From Leuconostocaceae bacterium ESL0958 (lineage in GTDB: Bacteria > Bacillota > Bacilli > Lactobacillales > Lactobacillaceae), in contig JAQTHT010000010.1 of NCBI GenBank assembly GCA_029433265.1, forward strand, positions 1-55,824: a stretch of 55,824 bases of DNA, in the 5' to 3' direction. The translations under genes and the position numbers were made by a program. Within the stretch, counting starts at the first letter, position 1; each line of letters starts with the position of its first letter. A model generated the notes under the pieces. The model worked only from the letters and a program-made list of their open reading frames with translations. It was not told the origin of the DNA and did not search any database. Of this stretch, positions 17,668 through 26,737 are shown piece after piece.

Positions 17668-18672
17668 ATGCGAATTCAAAAAGAACAGTATAGCGGGATT
17701 GTCCTCGCCTTTCTCGTGGCCCTCGTCGGCCTAATCTTGGGCCACTACTGGCCCAGTCTGGGACCAGAAACGCTGGCCATGCTGGTGGGCATTATCCTGG
17801 GCAACACCCTTTTTCAAAACAGCCGTTATGGGAGCGGGGTCAAATGGGCTGAAAAATATCCCATTGAAATGGCCATTGCCCTCCTCGGCTTCAACCTGAC
17901 CTTCCAGACCATTGCCCGCCTAAAAGTGGCAGGCGTCGCTTTGATTGTCATCAACATGGTCTTGGTCATTACACTGGTTTACTGGCTAGGAAAAAAGCTC
18001 TTTCACACCAGCCAGGAGGAAAGCCTCTTGATGGCCGCGGGCAACGCCGTTTGTGGCTCTTCCGCCATTGCAGCAGTGGCCCCAGCCATCCAAGCCAATG
18101 ATGAAAAAAGGCGAACAGCCGTCGCGACCGTGTCGTTGACCGGGATGGTCCTGGTCCTTACTTTACCGGCCCTGGTGAAGGTGCTCTTCCCTGGCCAAAA
18201 TCTTGTCAGCGGCGCTTTAATTGGTGCAACAGTCCAATCTGTCGGCCAGGTAGTTGGTGCCGGCTCCTTAGTCAATGCCAGCGTCGCCACCTATGCCACG
18301 CTCTTTAAGCTGCTCCGAGTCTTACTATTGGTCGTCGTCGTTTTTGTCTTTCAAAAAATCGCAGACAAAAGCAGCTCAGCGCAAGAACAGCAGGCTGCCA
18401 GCGGTAAAGCCAAGTGGTTCAACCTGCCCTGGTACATTACCGCCCTTTTAATCCTGCTCGTCATCAATACCTGCTTCCTAGTCCCCAGTCCCGTGAAAAC
18501 CGGGGCTCACAACGTGACCTCCTTTTTTGGCGTGGTGAACTTGGCCGCCATCGGGCTCAACCTGAAATGGGCCACGATTAAAAAGTCTGGCCTTCGCTTC
18601 TTGTCCTACGGGCTCTTAGTGGGTTGCTGCCAAGTCCTCTTAGCACTGGCCCTCATTTATTTACTCTACTAA
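17668..18672 (+). CDS. YeiH/UPF0324 family membrane protein, putative anion exporter
   Basis: The 334-residue protein has about ten membrane segments and the family's conserved GNAVCGSSAIAAVAP near residue 130 and VGQVVGAGSLV near 195. Homologues are annotated as putative sulfate exporters, but transport has not been settled for most members. The start at 17668 follows TGGAG, 8 bases upstream; the longer frame from 17581 lacks a ribosome site. In proteobacteria the gene neighbours a LysR regulator; none is present here, though palindromes upstream could bind a repressor. Monocistronic, on the lagging strand, ending at a bidirectional terminator. Confidence 0.85.
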   Translation: MRIQKEQYSGIVLAFLVALVGLILGHYWPSLGPETLAMLVGIILGNTLFQNSRYGSGVKWAEKYPIEMAIALLGFNLTFQTIARLKVAGVALIVINMVLVITLVYWLGKKLFHTSQEESLLMAAGNAVCGSSAIAAVAPAIQANDEKRRTAVATVSLTGMVLVLTLPALVKVLFPGQNLVSGALIGATVQSVGQVVGAGSLVNASVATYATLFKLLRVLLLVVVVFVFQKIADKSSSAQEQQAASGKAKWFNLPWYITALLILLVINTCFLVPSPVKTGAHNVTSFFGVVNLAAIGLNLKWATIKKSGLRFLSYGLLVGCCQVLLALALIYLLY

Positions 18673-18683
18673 TAACTAGCAAT

Positions 18684-18720
18684 AGCAAAAAAGCCGAGAA
18701 AATCTTCTCGGCTTTTTGCT
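18684..18720. terminator. Bidirectional terminator
   Basis: AGCAAAAAAGCCGAGAA pairs with TTCTCGGCTTTTTGCT around a 4-nt loop between convergent genes; it overlaps the uracil permease stop by two bases. Confidence 0.9.
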
Positions 18721-20008
18721 ATGCTTCACTCCGCGCTTTGGCAGGCAAAATGAGTTGTAGGACGACCGCCAGAACGGTGGCTAGGGCCAGACCAGAAAAA
18801 TCCAGTTGCGACGACACCTGCCAGTGGAAATTGCCGATGCCAATGACCAAAACAGGGGCGGCAATCATCAAATTACGTTTCTCACTGTAATTAACCTGAT
18901 TATCAATCAAAACCTGCAAACCTGCGACAGCAATCACGCCGTACAAGACCAGGCCGACCCCGCCAGTAACGGCCCCTGGTACCGATTGAATCAGTGCTGC
19001 GACTTTGCCGATGAAAGCTAAGATCATGGCCAAACAGGCCGCGCCCCCAATCACCCAGATGGAGTAGACCCGAGACAATTGCAGGACGCCCACATTTTCA
19101 CCATAAGACGTAACAGCTGGGCCGCCAATGAGGCCTGCTGCGACCGAAGCCAGCCCGTCGCCGGCCAGGGTGCTTTGCAGACCGGGATTAGCAAACAAGT
19201 CCCGGTCCGTGATTTTGGATAGGACCAGGAGGTGCCCTAGGTGCTCTGACAGCGTCACAATAGCTAAGGGCGCCATCGTCAGCATGGCCACTGGGTAAAA
19301 GGTCCAGTTTTGATGGGGACCACCAACAATACTTTGAAAATGCGGCCAAGCAAACCAGTGGGCCTGGCCAACGGGAGTGAGATCAACCAGCCCGAAGAGC
19401 AGGGCAGCTAAGTAGCCCACGATGATGCCCAGCAAAACGGGCATTAGCCCTAGGAAGCCGGACAAGTAGATGTTGGCCACAATGGTGGCTAGAACCGTAA
19501 TAGCGGCCACCGCAAAGACCTTCCCGTCATACTGGCCGTGAACCGTCGTTGCCGAACTAGCTGCTGTCTGAGCCAGGGAAAGGCCAATGACCATAATGAT
19601 GGGGCCGACGACTGCTGGTGGAAAGACCTGGTTAATCCAGGCCGTGCCATAAAAATGAATGACGGCTGCCAGGACTAGGTAAACAAAGCCGACCGCCATC
19701 ACCCCCTGACCAACGGCCGGATAACCGCTGGTCTTTAAGAGCGCCGCCATGGGAATGATAAAGGCAAAGGAGGAACCCAGATAGGCCGGGACCTTCCCCC
19801 GCGTACTCAGCATGTGGAGTAGCGTACCAACCCCTGATGAGAAGAGGGCCACGCCCGGATTTAAGCCGACCAAGAGTGGGACCAAAATAGTGGCCCCGAA
19901 CATGGAAAATAAGTGTTGAAAGGAAAGGGCAAGCCCAGTCCAAAACGGGGGCCGTTGATCGACGTCATAAATGGCGCCATTTGCGTTCTGCTGTCGTTGA
20001 TTAGTCAT
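18719..20008 (-). CDS. uraA: Uracil permease, UraA/NCS2 family
   Basis: The 429-residue nucleobase:cation symporter has 14 membrane segments in an inverted repeat. Diagnostic stretches match UraA: ALAIVTLSEHLGH with the substrate-binding Glu around residue 250, then GGPAVTSYGENVGVLQLSRV near 290-310 with the second Glu, and GGVGLVLYGVIA. It imports uracil for salvage. GAGGTTACAGAG precedes the start. No pyr genes or PyrR attenuator are adjacent, so uracil control is not evident. Confidence 0.92.
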   Translation of the reverse strand: MTNQRQQNANGAIYDVDQRPPFWTGLALSFQHLFSMFGATILVPLLVGLNPGVALFSSGVGTLLHMLSTRGKVPAYLGSSFAFIIPMAALLKTSGYPAVGQGVMAVGFVYLVLAAVIHFYGTAWINQVFPPAVVGPIIMVIGLSLAQTAASSATTVHGQYDGKVFAVAAITVLATIVANIYLSGFLGLMPVLLGIIVGYLAALLFGLVDLTPVGQAHWFAWPHFQSIVGGPHQNWTFYPVAMLTMAPLAIVTLSEHLGHLLVLSKITDRDLFANPGLQSTLAGDGLASVAAGLIGGPAVTSYGENVGVLQLSRVYSIWVIGGAACLAMILAFIGKVAALIQSVPGAVTGGVGLVLYGVIAVAGLQVLIDNQVNYSEKRNLMIAAPVLVIGIGNFHWQVSSQLDFSGLALATVLAVVLQLILPAKARSEA

Positions 20009-20039
20009 CTCTGTAACCTCTTAATCATGTTTTATTGTA

Positions 20040-20072
20040 AAAAAAAGGACTTGGTGCTGACCAAGTACCTTT
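20040..20072 (-). terminator. Terminator of gpmA
   Basis: AAAGGTACTTGGT and ACCAAGTCCTTT pair on the minus strand with a 4-nt loop, followed by a long T run, 11 bases after gpmA. Confidence 0.88.
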
Positions 20073-20083
20073 GCAACCATCTA

Positions 20084-20800
20084 TTAGTCGCCCAATACCT
20101 TCTTGGACTTAATGGACAAATCTGCTTCATCCAAGTCATAAACCAATGGTTGACCGTTGGCGATTTCAACGGACAGGATGTCGTCATCCGCAATCTTTTC
20201 CAAATGCTTCACGAGCGCACGCAGTGAGTTACCGTGGGCAGCAATGACCACGTCCTTACCCGCCTGCAAGTCCTGCTTGATGTGGGCTTCGAAGAATGGC
20301 AATACACGGGCCAAGGTCACCTTCAAGTTTTCACCCAATGGCAATTCGCCATAAGGTACATCAGCATAACGGGCATCAAAGGCTGGATAAGTCTTCCCCT
20401 GCACCGTTACTTCCTTTTCGTAGGAGTCCAACATTGGTGGCAAAACGTCGTATGAACGGCGCCAGATGTGCACTTGTTCGTCGCCCCACTTTTCAGCAGC
20501 TTCTGCCTTGTTTTGTCCTTGCAAAGCGCCATAGTGACGTTCGTTCAAACGCCATGACTTCATTTCTGGGACATACAACTGGCCGGCTTCCGCCAAGGCC
20601 AAGTGCAGTGTCGTGATGGCCCGAGTCAAAACAGAAGTATAGGCTTGGTCGAAGACCAATCCCTCTTCCTTCAACAACTGGCCGGCATGCTTGGCTTGTT
20701 CAATTCCCTTTTCGGACAAGTTGGTATCCACCCAACCGTTAAACAAGTTCAAGGCGTTCCATTCACTTTGGCCGTGACGAATCAAAACTAATTTTGCCAT
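20084..20800 (-). CDS. gpmA: 2,3-bisphosphoglycerate-dependent phosphoglycerate mutase
   Basis: The 238-residue glycolytic enzyme interconverts 3- and 2-phosphoglycerate. The active-site loop [10 protein letters not shown] places the phosphorylated His at residue 9, and [29 protein letters not shown] (with catalytic Glu) and [15 protein letters not shown] (second His) follow in order. Length is normal for the dPGM type. AAAAAGGAG precedes the start and a TATAAT lies upstream. Confidence 0.97.
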   Translation of the reverse strand: MAKLVLIRHGQSEWNALNLFNGWVDTNLSEKGIEQAKHAGQLLKEEGLVFDQAYTSVLTRAITTLHLALAEAGQLYVPEMKSWRLNERHYGALQGQNKAEAAEKWGDEQVHIWRRSYDVLPPMLDSYEKEVTVQGKTYPAFDARYADVPYGELPLGENLKVTLARVLPFFEAHIKQDLQAGKDVVIAAHGNSLRALVKHLEKIADDDILSVEIANGQPLVYDLDEADLSIKSKKVLGD

Positions 20801-20880
20801 GTTTTCCTACTCCTTTTTGTATCAACGAATTAGCTACATTATACAACAAGTACCAGCAGAATTCATAACCGTCGGCAAAC

Positions 20881-20909
20881 AAAAAACCCACAGCCGAAGC
20901 TGTGGGTTT
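20881..20909 (-). terminator. Terminator of the cold-shock gene
   Basis: AACCCACAGC/GCTGTGGGTT with a 4-nt loop and a minus-strand T run, 11 bases after the stop. Confidence 0.9.
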
Positions 20910-20919
20910 GGTGAAGGAA

Positions 20920-21120
20920 TTAGTCCTTCACGATGTTAACGGCTTGCAAACCGCGATCTGAGCTTTCAACATCGAAAGATACGGCTTGGCCGTCTTCCAA
21001 AGTCTTGAAGCCATCACCTTGGATAGCGGAGAAGTGTGCAAATACATCTTCACCATTTTCACGAGTAATGAAGCCGTAGCCCTTTTCGCTGTTAAACCAC
21101 TTGACAGTGCCTTTTTCCAT
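20920..21120 (-). CDS. csp: Cold-shock protein
   Basis: The 66-residue single-domain protein shows both RNA-binding motifs, KGYGFI (residues 13-18, RNP1 region) and VFAHFS (26-31, RNP2 region), and the N-terminal [11 protein letters not shown]. It binds single-stranded nucleic acid and acts as an RNA chaperone. The promoter at 21229-21257 leaves a leader of about 100 bases, typical of csp genes, whose leader structure tunes translation with temperature. AAGGAG precedes the start. Confidence 0.97.
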   Translation of the reverse strand: MEKGTVKWFNSEKGYGFITRENGEDVFAHFSAIQGDGFKTLEDGQAVSFDVESSDRGLQAVNIVKD

Positions 21121-21228
21121 GATTGTTTCTCCTTGGGGTCATCCCATTCTAGTGTCTGTAATGAAAATATTTTGGTATGACGCCTTCCGAAAAAAACAAA
21201 TCAAAATCAAAAACTTTATTACAGGGAT

Positions 21229-21257
21229 AATGTACCACAGAAATTGGTCACTGGCAA
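21229..21257 (-). promoter_or_regulatory. Promoter of the cold-shock gene
   Basis: Minus-strand TTGCCA, 17-nt spacer, TACATT. It overlaps no gene and gives a leader of about 100 bases. Confidence 0.7.
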
Positions 21258-21278
21258 TGTTTATTTGCAAGATTCGTC

Positions 21279-21944
21279 TTATTGACCAAGCAATTGCTTG
21301 TACAAAGCGACTGTTTGCCGACCCGCTTCGTCCGGATCTTCCGCAGCCATCTGCTTGCTTGCCTGTAATTGGCTAGCAAAATCAGGATCCTGCATCTTTT
21401 CCTTGACCAAACTTTGCAGCTTCATCCCATCTTGGACAGACATAGCCAACCAGTTGGCTGGTAATTGATAGGACACGTCGCGGTGCTTCAAATCATAGTT
21501 ATTGCCGGCAATACCGAACATGAACTTGTAGAAGTTGTTCTTATAAACATAGCGCTGCGCCTTGGTTACCTGGTAAGCCTTGTTGCCGTCAATGTTTTCA
21601 ATCTTTGTTGACGTCTGCAAGTCTGGCTTTGCCGTAACTGGCTTTTGTGCATCCGCACTGGCCCGGTAGACATAGACCTTTTCCTTACCAGAAGTACCAA
21701 TTTGCTGATAAGACAAAATACCGTAGTTATTCTGCCCTTGCGCTGAGTAAATTTCTTTCTTGGTGGTCTTCGTTTGTACTTCCATCCCGTAGTGCTCATG
21801 CATGTTGGCAATCACACCGGCAATGGAAACAACCGTTAAGGCGGCAAAAATCAGTGTCAAAGGATAGCGCAAGCTACCCTTTGAAATCAGCATCCAAGAA
21901 ATAAAGGTGAGTACCAAGAAAATAAAGATTAGAAAGATAATCAT
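21279..21944 (-). CDS. DUF4811-type membrane-anchored protein, partner of the DHA2 pump
   Basis: The 221-residue protein has two N-terminal hydrophobic segments (about 1-19 and 26-45) and a soluble part facing out, with NNYGILSYQQIG, YVYKNNFYKFMFGI and an alpha-helical tail rich in Gln/Asp. It fits the DUF4811 family, found mostly in lactobacilli directly downstream of a DHA2 transporter; no biochemical role is established. Here it begins 2 bases after the pump's stop, and the ribosome site GGAAAGGAGG lies within the pump's last codons, so the two are translationally coupled. Confidence 0.75.
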   Translation of the reverse strand: MIIFLIFIFLVLTFISWMLISKGSLRYPLTLIFAALTVVSIAGVIANMHEHYGMEVQTKTTKKEIYSAQGQNNYGILSYQQIGTSGKEKVYVYRASADAQKPVTAKPDLQTSTKIENIDGNKAYQVTKAQRYVYKNNFYKFMFGIAGNNYDLKHRDVSYQLPANWLAMSVQDGMKLQSLVKEKMQDPDFASQLQASKQMAAEDPDEAGRQTVALYKQLLGQ

Positions 21945-21946
21945 CC

Positions 21947-23452
21947 TTAGTCCTCCTTTCCAGGCTTTGGATTAACCTTACCACTGTGCATGAAAAAGGA
22001 AAGTAGGAAGGCCAACAGTGCAAAGCCAGAAGCCAGCAAGAAGGAGGCGTGGAAGCCATCCAAACTAGCATTCAGTGCTTGGTGCCCAAAGGCCAGTGGG
22101 TCCTGCCCCTTCAAGCTGTTGCTTGGCATGTTGTTGTTAATCGTATTTTGCATCACGGAAGCCATCAAAGCCGTTCCCAAAGAAGCAGCGATTTGACGAG
22201 TCGTGTTGTTGACGGCCGTTCCTTGTGCGGACTGTGCCCGACCCAAGGCGCCCATGGCAGAAGAAGTCAATGGCATCATCGTGATTCCAACACCAGCCAT
22301 CCGGACCATGTAGAGCACCACGATGTAAAGCGTTGGTGTCGTATCCGTCAAGAAGTAGAAAGGCAATGTGCCGGCCAAAATCGTGGCAAAACCAAACATG
22401 GCCAATGGCTTAGCGCCGTACTTATCGTAGAGACTACCTGCAATTGGTGACAAAACCCCAATCATCAAGGCCCCTGGCAACAAAGTCAAACCAGAGTGCA
22501 AGGCAGAAAGACCCCGAACCTGCTGGATATAGATTGGTAGCACCATTTCCACCCCAATCATGGCCACGAAGGTCAAGGAAACCAAAATGGTGGTAATGGT
22601 AAACTGCTTGTTCTTAAAGACCATCATGTCCAAGAACGGCTTGTCCATGTGTGCTTGGTGCCGGGTAAATTCGATAATGATCAAAATACCAATGATAATT
22701 GGTGCGATGACCCAGGCGAAGTTTCCCCAGCCGTGGTCGGAAACCATGGCAGAACCAAAGAGCACAAAACCAAAGCCGGCCGTTGATTCGATCAAAGAAC
22801 GAACATTCAACTTGACCTTTTGCGTTGGCAAAACGTCCTTGAAGTAAACAGCAGACAAGAGCAGGACAATAATCGTGATTGGCAAAACCAAAGTAAAGAT
22901 GGAACGCCAGTCACCACCCCAGCTCAAACCAAAAATATCGTGCTGCTTATCTAAAATCCAACCGGACAGCGTTGGGCCGATGGCTGGGGCCATACCAATG
23001 ACCAAACCAACCATTCCCAAAGCCTTTCCACGGGAATTTTCATCGAACAGCGACAGGGCCACGACCTGCATCAATGGCATGACGACACCAGCCGCCATGG
23101 CTTGCAGGGCGCGGGCTACCATCAAGATCCAGAAGGAACTCGTTGGTGTGCCGGCTGCAATCGCCGTCCCAATCGTAAAGACGGTCAGGGCGAGCAGATA
23201 GAGCCGCTTCGTTGGAATGCGGGTCGTCATGTAGGCAGACACCGGCACCATAATCCCGTTGACCATCAAGAAAATCGTGGATAACCACTGCACTTGGGCA
23301 GAGTCCACGTCAAAGGCCGTCATCAGAGCGGGCTGGGCCGTTCCAAGGGCGGTCTGCATCAAAATAATGGAGAAGGAACCAATCATGAGCAAGGCCATCA
23401 TAGCCAAGCGATTGACTGGCTGCTTCGTCGTATCTTTTGCGACTTGCGCCAT
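21947..23452 (-). CDS. DHA2-family (14-TM) major facilitator drug efflux pump
   Basis: The 501-residue transporter has the EmrB/QacA layout: motif D1-like ALGTAQPALMTAF in helix 1, TRIPTKRLYLLAL between helices 2 and 3, motif C-like GLVIGMAPAIGPTLSG in helix 5, and about 14 helices. Such pumps export cationic or lipophilic compounds with proton antiport. The upstream promoter is a perfect TTGACA-17-TATAAT, implying strong expression unless repressed. No TetR or MarR regulator is adjacent. The DUF4811 partner follows. Confidence 0.9.
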   Translation of the reverse strand: MAQVAKDTTKQPVNRLAMMALLMIGSFSIILMQTALGTAQPALMTAFDVDSAQVQWLSTIFLMVNGIMVPVSAYMTTRIPTKRLYLLALTVFTIGTAIAAGTPTSSFWILMVARALQAMAAGVVMPLMQVVALSLFDENSRGKALGMVGLVIGMAPAIGPTLSGWILDKQHDIFGLSWGGDWRSIFTLVLPITIIVLLLSAVYFKDVLPTQKVKLNVRSLIESTAGFGFVLFGSAMVSDHGWGNFAWVIAPIIIGILIIIEFTRHQAHMDKPFLDMMVFKNKQFTITTILVSLTFVAMIGVEMVLPIYIQQVRGLSALHSGLTLLPGALMIGVLSPIAGSLYDKYGAKPLAMFGFATILAGTLPFYFLTDTTPTLYIVVLYMVRMAGVGITMMPLTSSAMGALGRAQSAQGTAVNNTTRQIAASLGTALMASVMQNTINNNMPSNSLKGQDPLAFGHQALNASLDGFHASFLLASGFALLAFLLSFFMHSGKVNPKPGKED

Positions 23453-23494
23453 TTTACGCCTCCTTAAATTTCACATAATTAGGTACAAGAAGCC

Positions 23495-23523
23495 ATTATA
23501 TGGCGGGATAACAACTTTGTCAA
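23495..23523 (-). promoter_or_regulatory. Consensus promoter of the DHA2/DUF4811 operon
   Basis: TTGACA, exactly 17 nt, TATAAT on the minus strand. The -35 box ends one base from the stop codon of the upstream kinase gene. Confidence 0.9.
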
Positions 23524-24240
23524 CTAGGAAAGTTCGTGAAAGCGTTCCCACCTAGGGCCAGGCCTGAGCGCCTGCACCCGGTGATGGGAATCGAGGGATA
23601 GGACCCAATCGGCCTGCTCCCGGCTGGGCAGAATATAACGGTCGTAGTTAGCCTGGTTCGTTTCTGCCCAAATGGCGAGCGCCGTTGCAGCAAAGTCCCG
23701 CAGAGAGTAATCCAAGTACTGCTGCCGCCAGGAATCTGCCTGCTCCGCAGATTGAACAGTGGCCAGCATGTTGCGCTGCAAGTACCAGTTCTTGATATCA
23801 GTTAAGTCTGCCTCGAGAAAAACGGTCTGGTCGAGTAGCTCGGTCGGTAATTGGAGAGCAACCACCCCTTCAATAATCAAGACATCGGGCCGAGCGACTG
23901 CTTGTTGGGCCGCCTTATCAATATCGGCCAGGGTTTGCGAATACTGGCCGATTGTTTGAACGGCCTGGCCCGCTTGAAAGTTACGAATAAAATCAGCCAG
24001 TGCTGCTAGCCGGTAACTTTGTGGAAAGCCCTTTTCATGGAAAATACCGGCCGCCTGTAAGCTGGCATTGCTCCGTAAAAAGTCGTCAGTAGAAACCACC
24101 GTTGCCGTCAGGCCGCGTTGCCGCAGATCAGCTGCCAGATAGGCCGCCTGGGTCGATTTCCCGACAGCCACGGAACCGGTTAATCCAACCGTTAAAAAAG
24201 ACCCCTGGTGGGCCTCATAAATTTTTTGCGCTAGTGTCAT
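23524..24240 (-). CDS. coaA: Pantothenate kinase, type I (CoaA-like), short form
   Basis: The 238-residue P-loop kinase has GLTGSVAVGKST (Walker A, about 19-30), STDDFLRSNASLQAAG followed by HEKGFPQSYR, and near the C-terminus IWAETNQANYDRYILPSREQ, all matching type I pantothenate kinases. These phosphorylate pantothenate as the first step of CoA synthesis. It is about 70 residues shorter than typical CoaA at the N-terminus, so uridine-kinase-like relatives are an alternative, but the motif order favours CoaA. The start overlaps the helicase stop codon (ATGA), so it depends on HelD translation. Confidence 0.75.
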   Translation of the reverse strand: MTLAQKIYEAHQGSFLTVGLTGSVAVGKSTQAAYLAADLRQRGLTATVVSTDDFLRSNASLQAAGIFHEKGFPQSYRLAALADFIRNFQAGQAVQTIGQYSQTLADIDKAAQQAVARPDVLIIEGVVALQLPTELLDQTVFLEADLTDIKNWYLQRNMLATVQSAEQADSWRQQYLDYSLRDFAATALAIWAETNQANYDRYILPSREQADWVLSLDSHHRVQALRPGPRWERFHELS

Positions 24241-26609
24241 GCCATCGCCTTCTTTTCATATCGTGCTGCCGGTACAGTTGCCAATAGTGGCGTTGGTGTT
24301 TGCACGCCAATTAACGTCAGGCGGTGCATGGCCCGGGAAGCCACCGTGTAGAGCAACCGCCGTTGATCTTCGGTCTGGTAGTGCGCCGCGTCTGCCTGCC
24401 AGAGGACAACGGCATCGAATTCGAGTCCCTTGGCCAGATAGGAAGGAATAATCATAGCCCCTGGTGCCAATCGCTGATTTTCAGAATGAATCAGAGTGAC
24501 AGCAGGATCGGCCAGGGCCTCCTTGAGGGCAGTTGCCTCCGCCAAAGTCTGCGTGATAATGGCCGTCTTCAAACCAGCCGCCTGGTTAGCGGCCAGCTGA
24601 TCAGCCAAAATGGTCAGTGAACTAGCCGTGGTTTTGGCCATGCGCAGCACTGGCTTTTCCCCATCCCGGTGGAAGGCCTCGATTGTCTTGCCATCTGGCA
24701 GCAAGGCTTTCGAGAAAGCCGTAATCTGTTCAGTGGACCGGTAAGACTGGGTCAATTCGACGAAGTCGACTTTGTCTGGATCGAAGAGCGAAGCGAAGTC
24801 CGCTTCAAGTGAGTTCGCCCAGTCCTGGGTAAAGATGGCTTGGTTCAAATCGCCCAAAACCGTAAATTTAGCATTGGGGAAGGAGAACTTCAAGAAGGCT
24901 AACTGGAAGGGCGTGTAGTCCTGGATTTCATCAATAAAGAGATAACGAATATCCCGCTGACCGTGCTTACCTGTGATTAAATCATAGAGGTAGAGGTACA
25001 TGGTGGTCGTCGTCAAAGACAGGCGTCGCTCCTTCATTTCCGCCACCACCCGGTCGACATAGGCCGTCCATTCTTGTGGGCTGATGCCGAAGGCAGCTAA
25101 GTCCAAGTACTTTGGCAGTGCGTCTAACAGATCGACGAATTGCAAGTTCATGTTCAAAAAGCCGGCACGACGGACCCGTTTGGCCAATGGCGTCAACGCC
25201 CGCGTGACAATCTTCTTGGCCAAGTAATTGCGCTCCGCCTTATCGGAACGGAATGTTTTTTCGCTGTTACCAGCGCCCAGCTGGGCCTGCCGAGTCTGCG
25301 CGCCCGCATCCCCTTCTTCATCATCTCCCAGGCGACTTTGACCAGCACCAATCAGCGCATCGTATTCTTCCTTCGAAAGGTTTTCAATCGCTAATTCCAC
25401 CCAATCCTGCTTCATCTGGTGGGAAACTTGACCGCGCAAGGAACGCAGCAGTGCTTCCTGGGTTGCTTCTAGCCGCTGGGACAACTGGTAGTTTTGGTTA
25501 TATTGATAGTAAATATTCCGAATTGCTTCCTTGGAAAGCAGCGGCTCCCCTTGGAAAAGAATGGGCTTAACCCGCAGGCCGGCCTGATTCAAGGACTGGG
25601 CGTAATCTTGGACCGCTTGAAAGGCCTGCAAGGAACCAAGCATCCGGTCAATGTTCCGGTCCGCATCCTGGCGCTCAAAGCGATCAGCCAAGGTTTCCAC
25701 TTCAAAACGTGGCAGCCGCCGGCTGGCGTACTGATAGAAAGTCAGCTGTACCAGGTTTTGCTCGCCCAATTCAGGGAGCACTTGGTCCACGTAGTCGTTA
25801 AAGAGCTGGTTGGGCGAAAACATGACGACCTGTCCCGAGTTCAACTTACCCCGGTAGCGGTAGAGTAGGTAGGCGACCCGCTGCATGATGGCCGCCGTCT
25901 TACCAGATCCAGCTGCCCCCTGCACAAAGAGCAAATCAGCTGCCGTATTCCGGATAATTTTATTTTGCTCCTGTTGGATGGTGGTCACAATCGACTTCAT
26001 TTTCGTCGAGGATTCACCGGACAAGGCATTTAAGAGCATGGCATCGCCGATGGCCTCTTCTGTATCGAAGAGCGTGACAATGACGCCGTCTTCAATTTCG
26101 AACTGCCGCTTTAACGTGACATCCGCCTGCTGGGGGCCCGCTGGGGTCTGATAGTCGACCTGTCCTAGGCCGCCATCGTAGTAAATCGAAGCCACCGGAG
26201 TCCGCCAGTCGTAGACATAAAATTGACCCCCTTCATCAGAATAAGAAGCGAGCCCAATGTAAACCGTTTCAACCGCTTGCCCTTCCTCTGCCTGGTCATG
26301 AAAATCAATGCGGGCAAAGTAAGGCCGTTCCAGTTGCTTTTGCAGGGTCTCATAGCGGCGCTCGGCCCGGGATTTGGCATTTTCACGGTCAGCAATGGCC
26401 TGCTGCTGCTGGCGCACGGACATCGCCGTCTCCACAATGCCAGAATAGGTCCCCGTCTTGACGCGCACATCAGACCAGGCTGTTTCGGTATCAGCAAGGT
26501 TGCCTGCTGTTTTCTTAATTTCGGCTTGGGTTTCCGCTAACGAATGCTGCATCTTCCCCAAAGTTTGGTCTAAGTAACGCTGTTCAAAGTTAAGCTCTGA
26601 TTTTGCCAC
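24237..26609 (-). CDS. helD: HelD-like superfamily 1 helicase, RNA polymerase-associated
   Basis: The 790-residue UvrD-like protein has an N-terminal coiled coil (about 1-100), YVYDWRTPVASIYYD typical of HelD, Walker A FVQGAAGSGKTAAIMQRVAY near 230, a DEIQDYTPFQ box (helicase motif II) and SYRSTEQI (motif IV). HelD proteins enter RNA polymerase and release it from nucleic acid using ATP. A GTG start at 26609 is supported by AAGGAG. It overlaps coaA by 4 bases. DNA-repair helicase IV is the alternative older name for the family. Confidence 0.88.
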   Translation of the reverse strand: MAKSELNFEQRYLDQTLGKMQHSLAETQAEIKKTAGNLADTETAWSDVRVKTGTYSGIVETAMSVRQQQQAIADRENAKSRAERRYETLQKQLERPYFARIDFHDQAEEGQAVETVYIGLASYSDEGGQFYVYDWRTPVASIYYDGGLGQVDYQTPAGPQQADVTLKRQFEIEDGVIVTLFDTEEAIGDAMLLNALSGESSTKMKSIVTTIQQEQNKIIRNTAADLLFVQGAAGSGKTAAIMQRVAYLLYRYRGKLNSGQVVMFSPNQLFNDYVDQVLPELGEQNLVQLTFYQYASRRLPRFEVETLADRFERQDADRNIDRMLGSLQAFQAVQDYAQSLNQAGLRVKPILFQGEPLLSKEAIRNIYYQYNQNYQLSQRLEATQEALLRSLRGQVSHQMKQDWVELAIENLSKEEYDALIGAGQSRLGDDEEGDAGAQTRQAQLGAGNSEKTFRSDKAERNYLAKKIVTRALTPLAKRVRRAGFLNMNLQFVDLLDALPKYLDLAAFGISPQEWTAYVDRVVAEMKERRLSLTTTTMYLYLYDLITGKHGQRDIRYLFIDEIQDYTPFQLAFLKFSFPNAKFTVLGDLNQAIFTQDWANSLEADFASLFDPDKVDFVELTQSYRSTEQITAFSKALLPDGKTIEAFHRDGEKPVLRMAKTTASSLTILADQLAANQAAGLKTAIITQTLAEATALKEALADPAVTLIHSENQRLAPGAMIIPSYLAKGLEFDAVVLWQADAAHYQTEDQRRLLYTVASRAMHRLTLIGVQTPTPLLATVPAARYEKKAMA

Positions 26610-26699
26610 AATGGACTCCTTCTAAAAACAAGTTGGTATAATTATACGCTTTGTGCCCCCAAATGAAAAGGAGACAAGATCGCGGAAAAGAGCACAACA

Positions 26700-26726
26700 A
26701 AAAACGAGCCGCTCGCGCAGCCCGTT
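26700..26726 (-). terminator. Terminator of pgk
   Basis: AACGGGCTGC and GCGGCTCGTT pair on the minus strand with a 4-nt loop, followed by TTTTTTG, 12 bases after pgk. Confidence 0.8.
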
Positions 26727-26737
26727 CCTGAATTGCT

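Noticed and set aside
20009-20083. PyrR-type attenuator before the uracil permease
   Set aside because: Only about 75 bases separate the genes and the single hairpin there has its T run oriented as the gpmA terminator; no anti-antiterminator sequence is visible.
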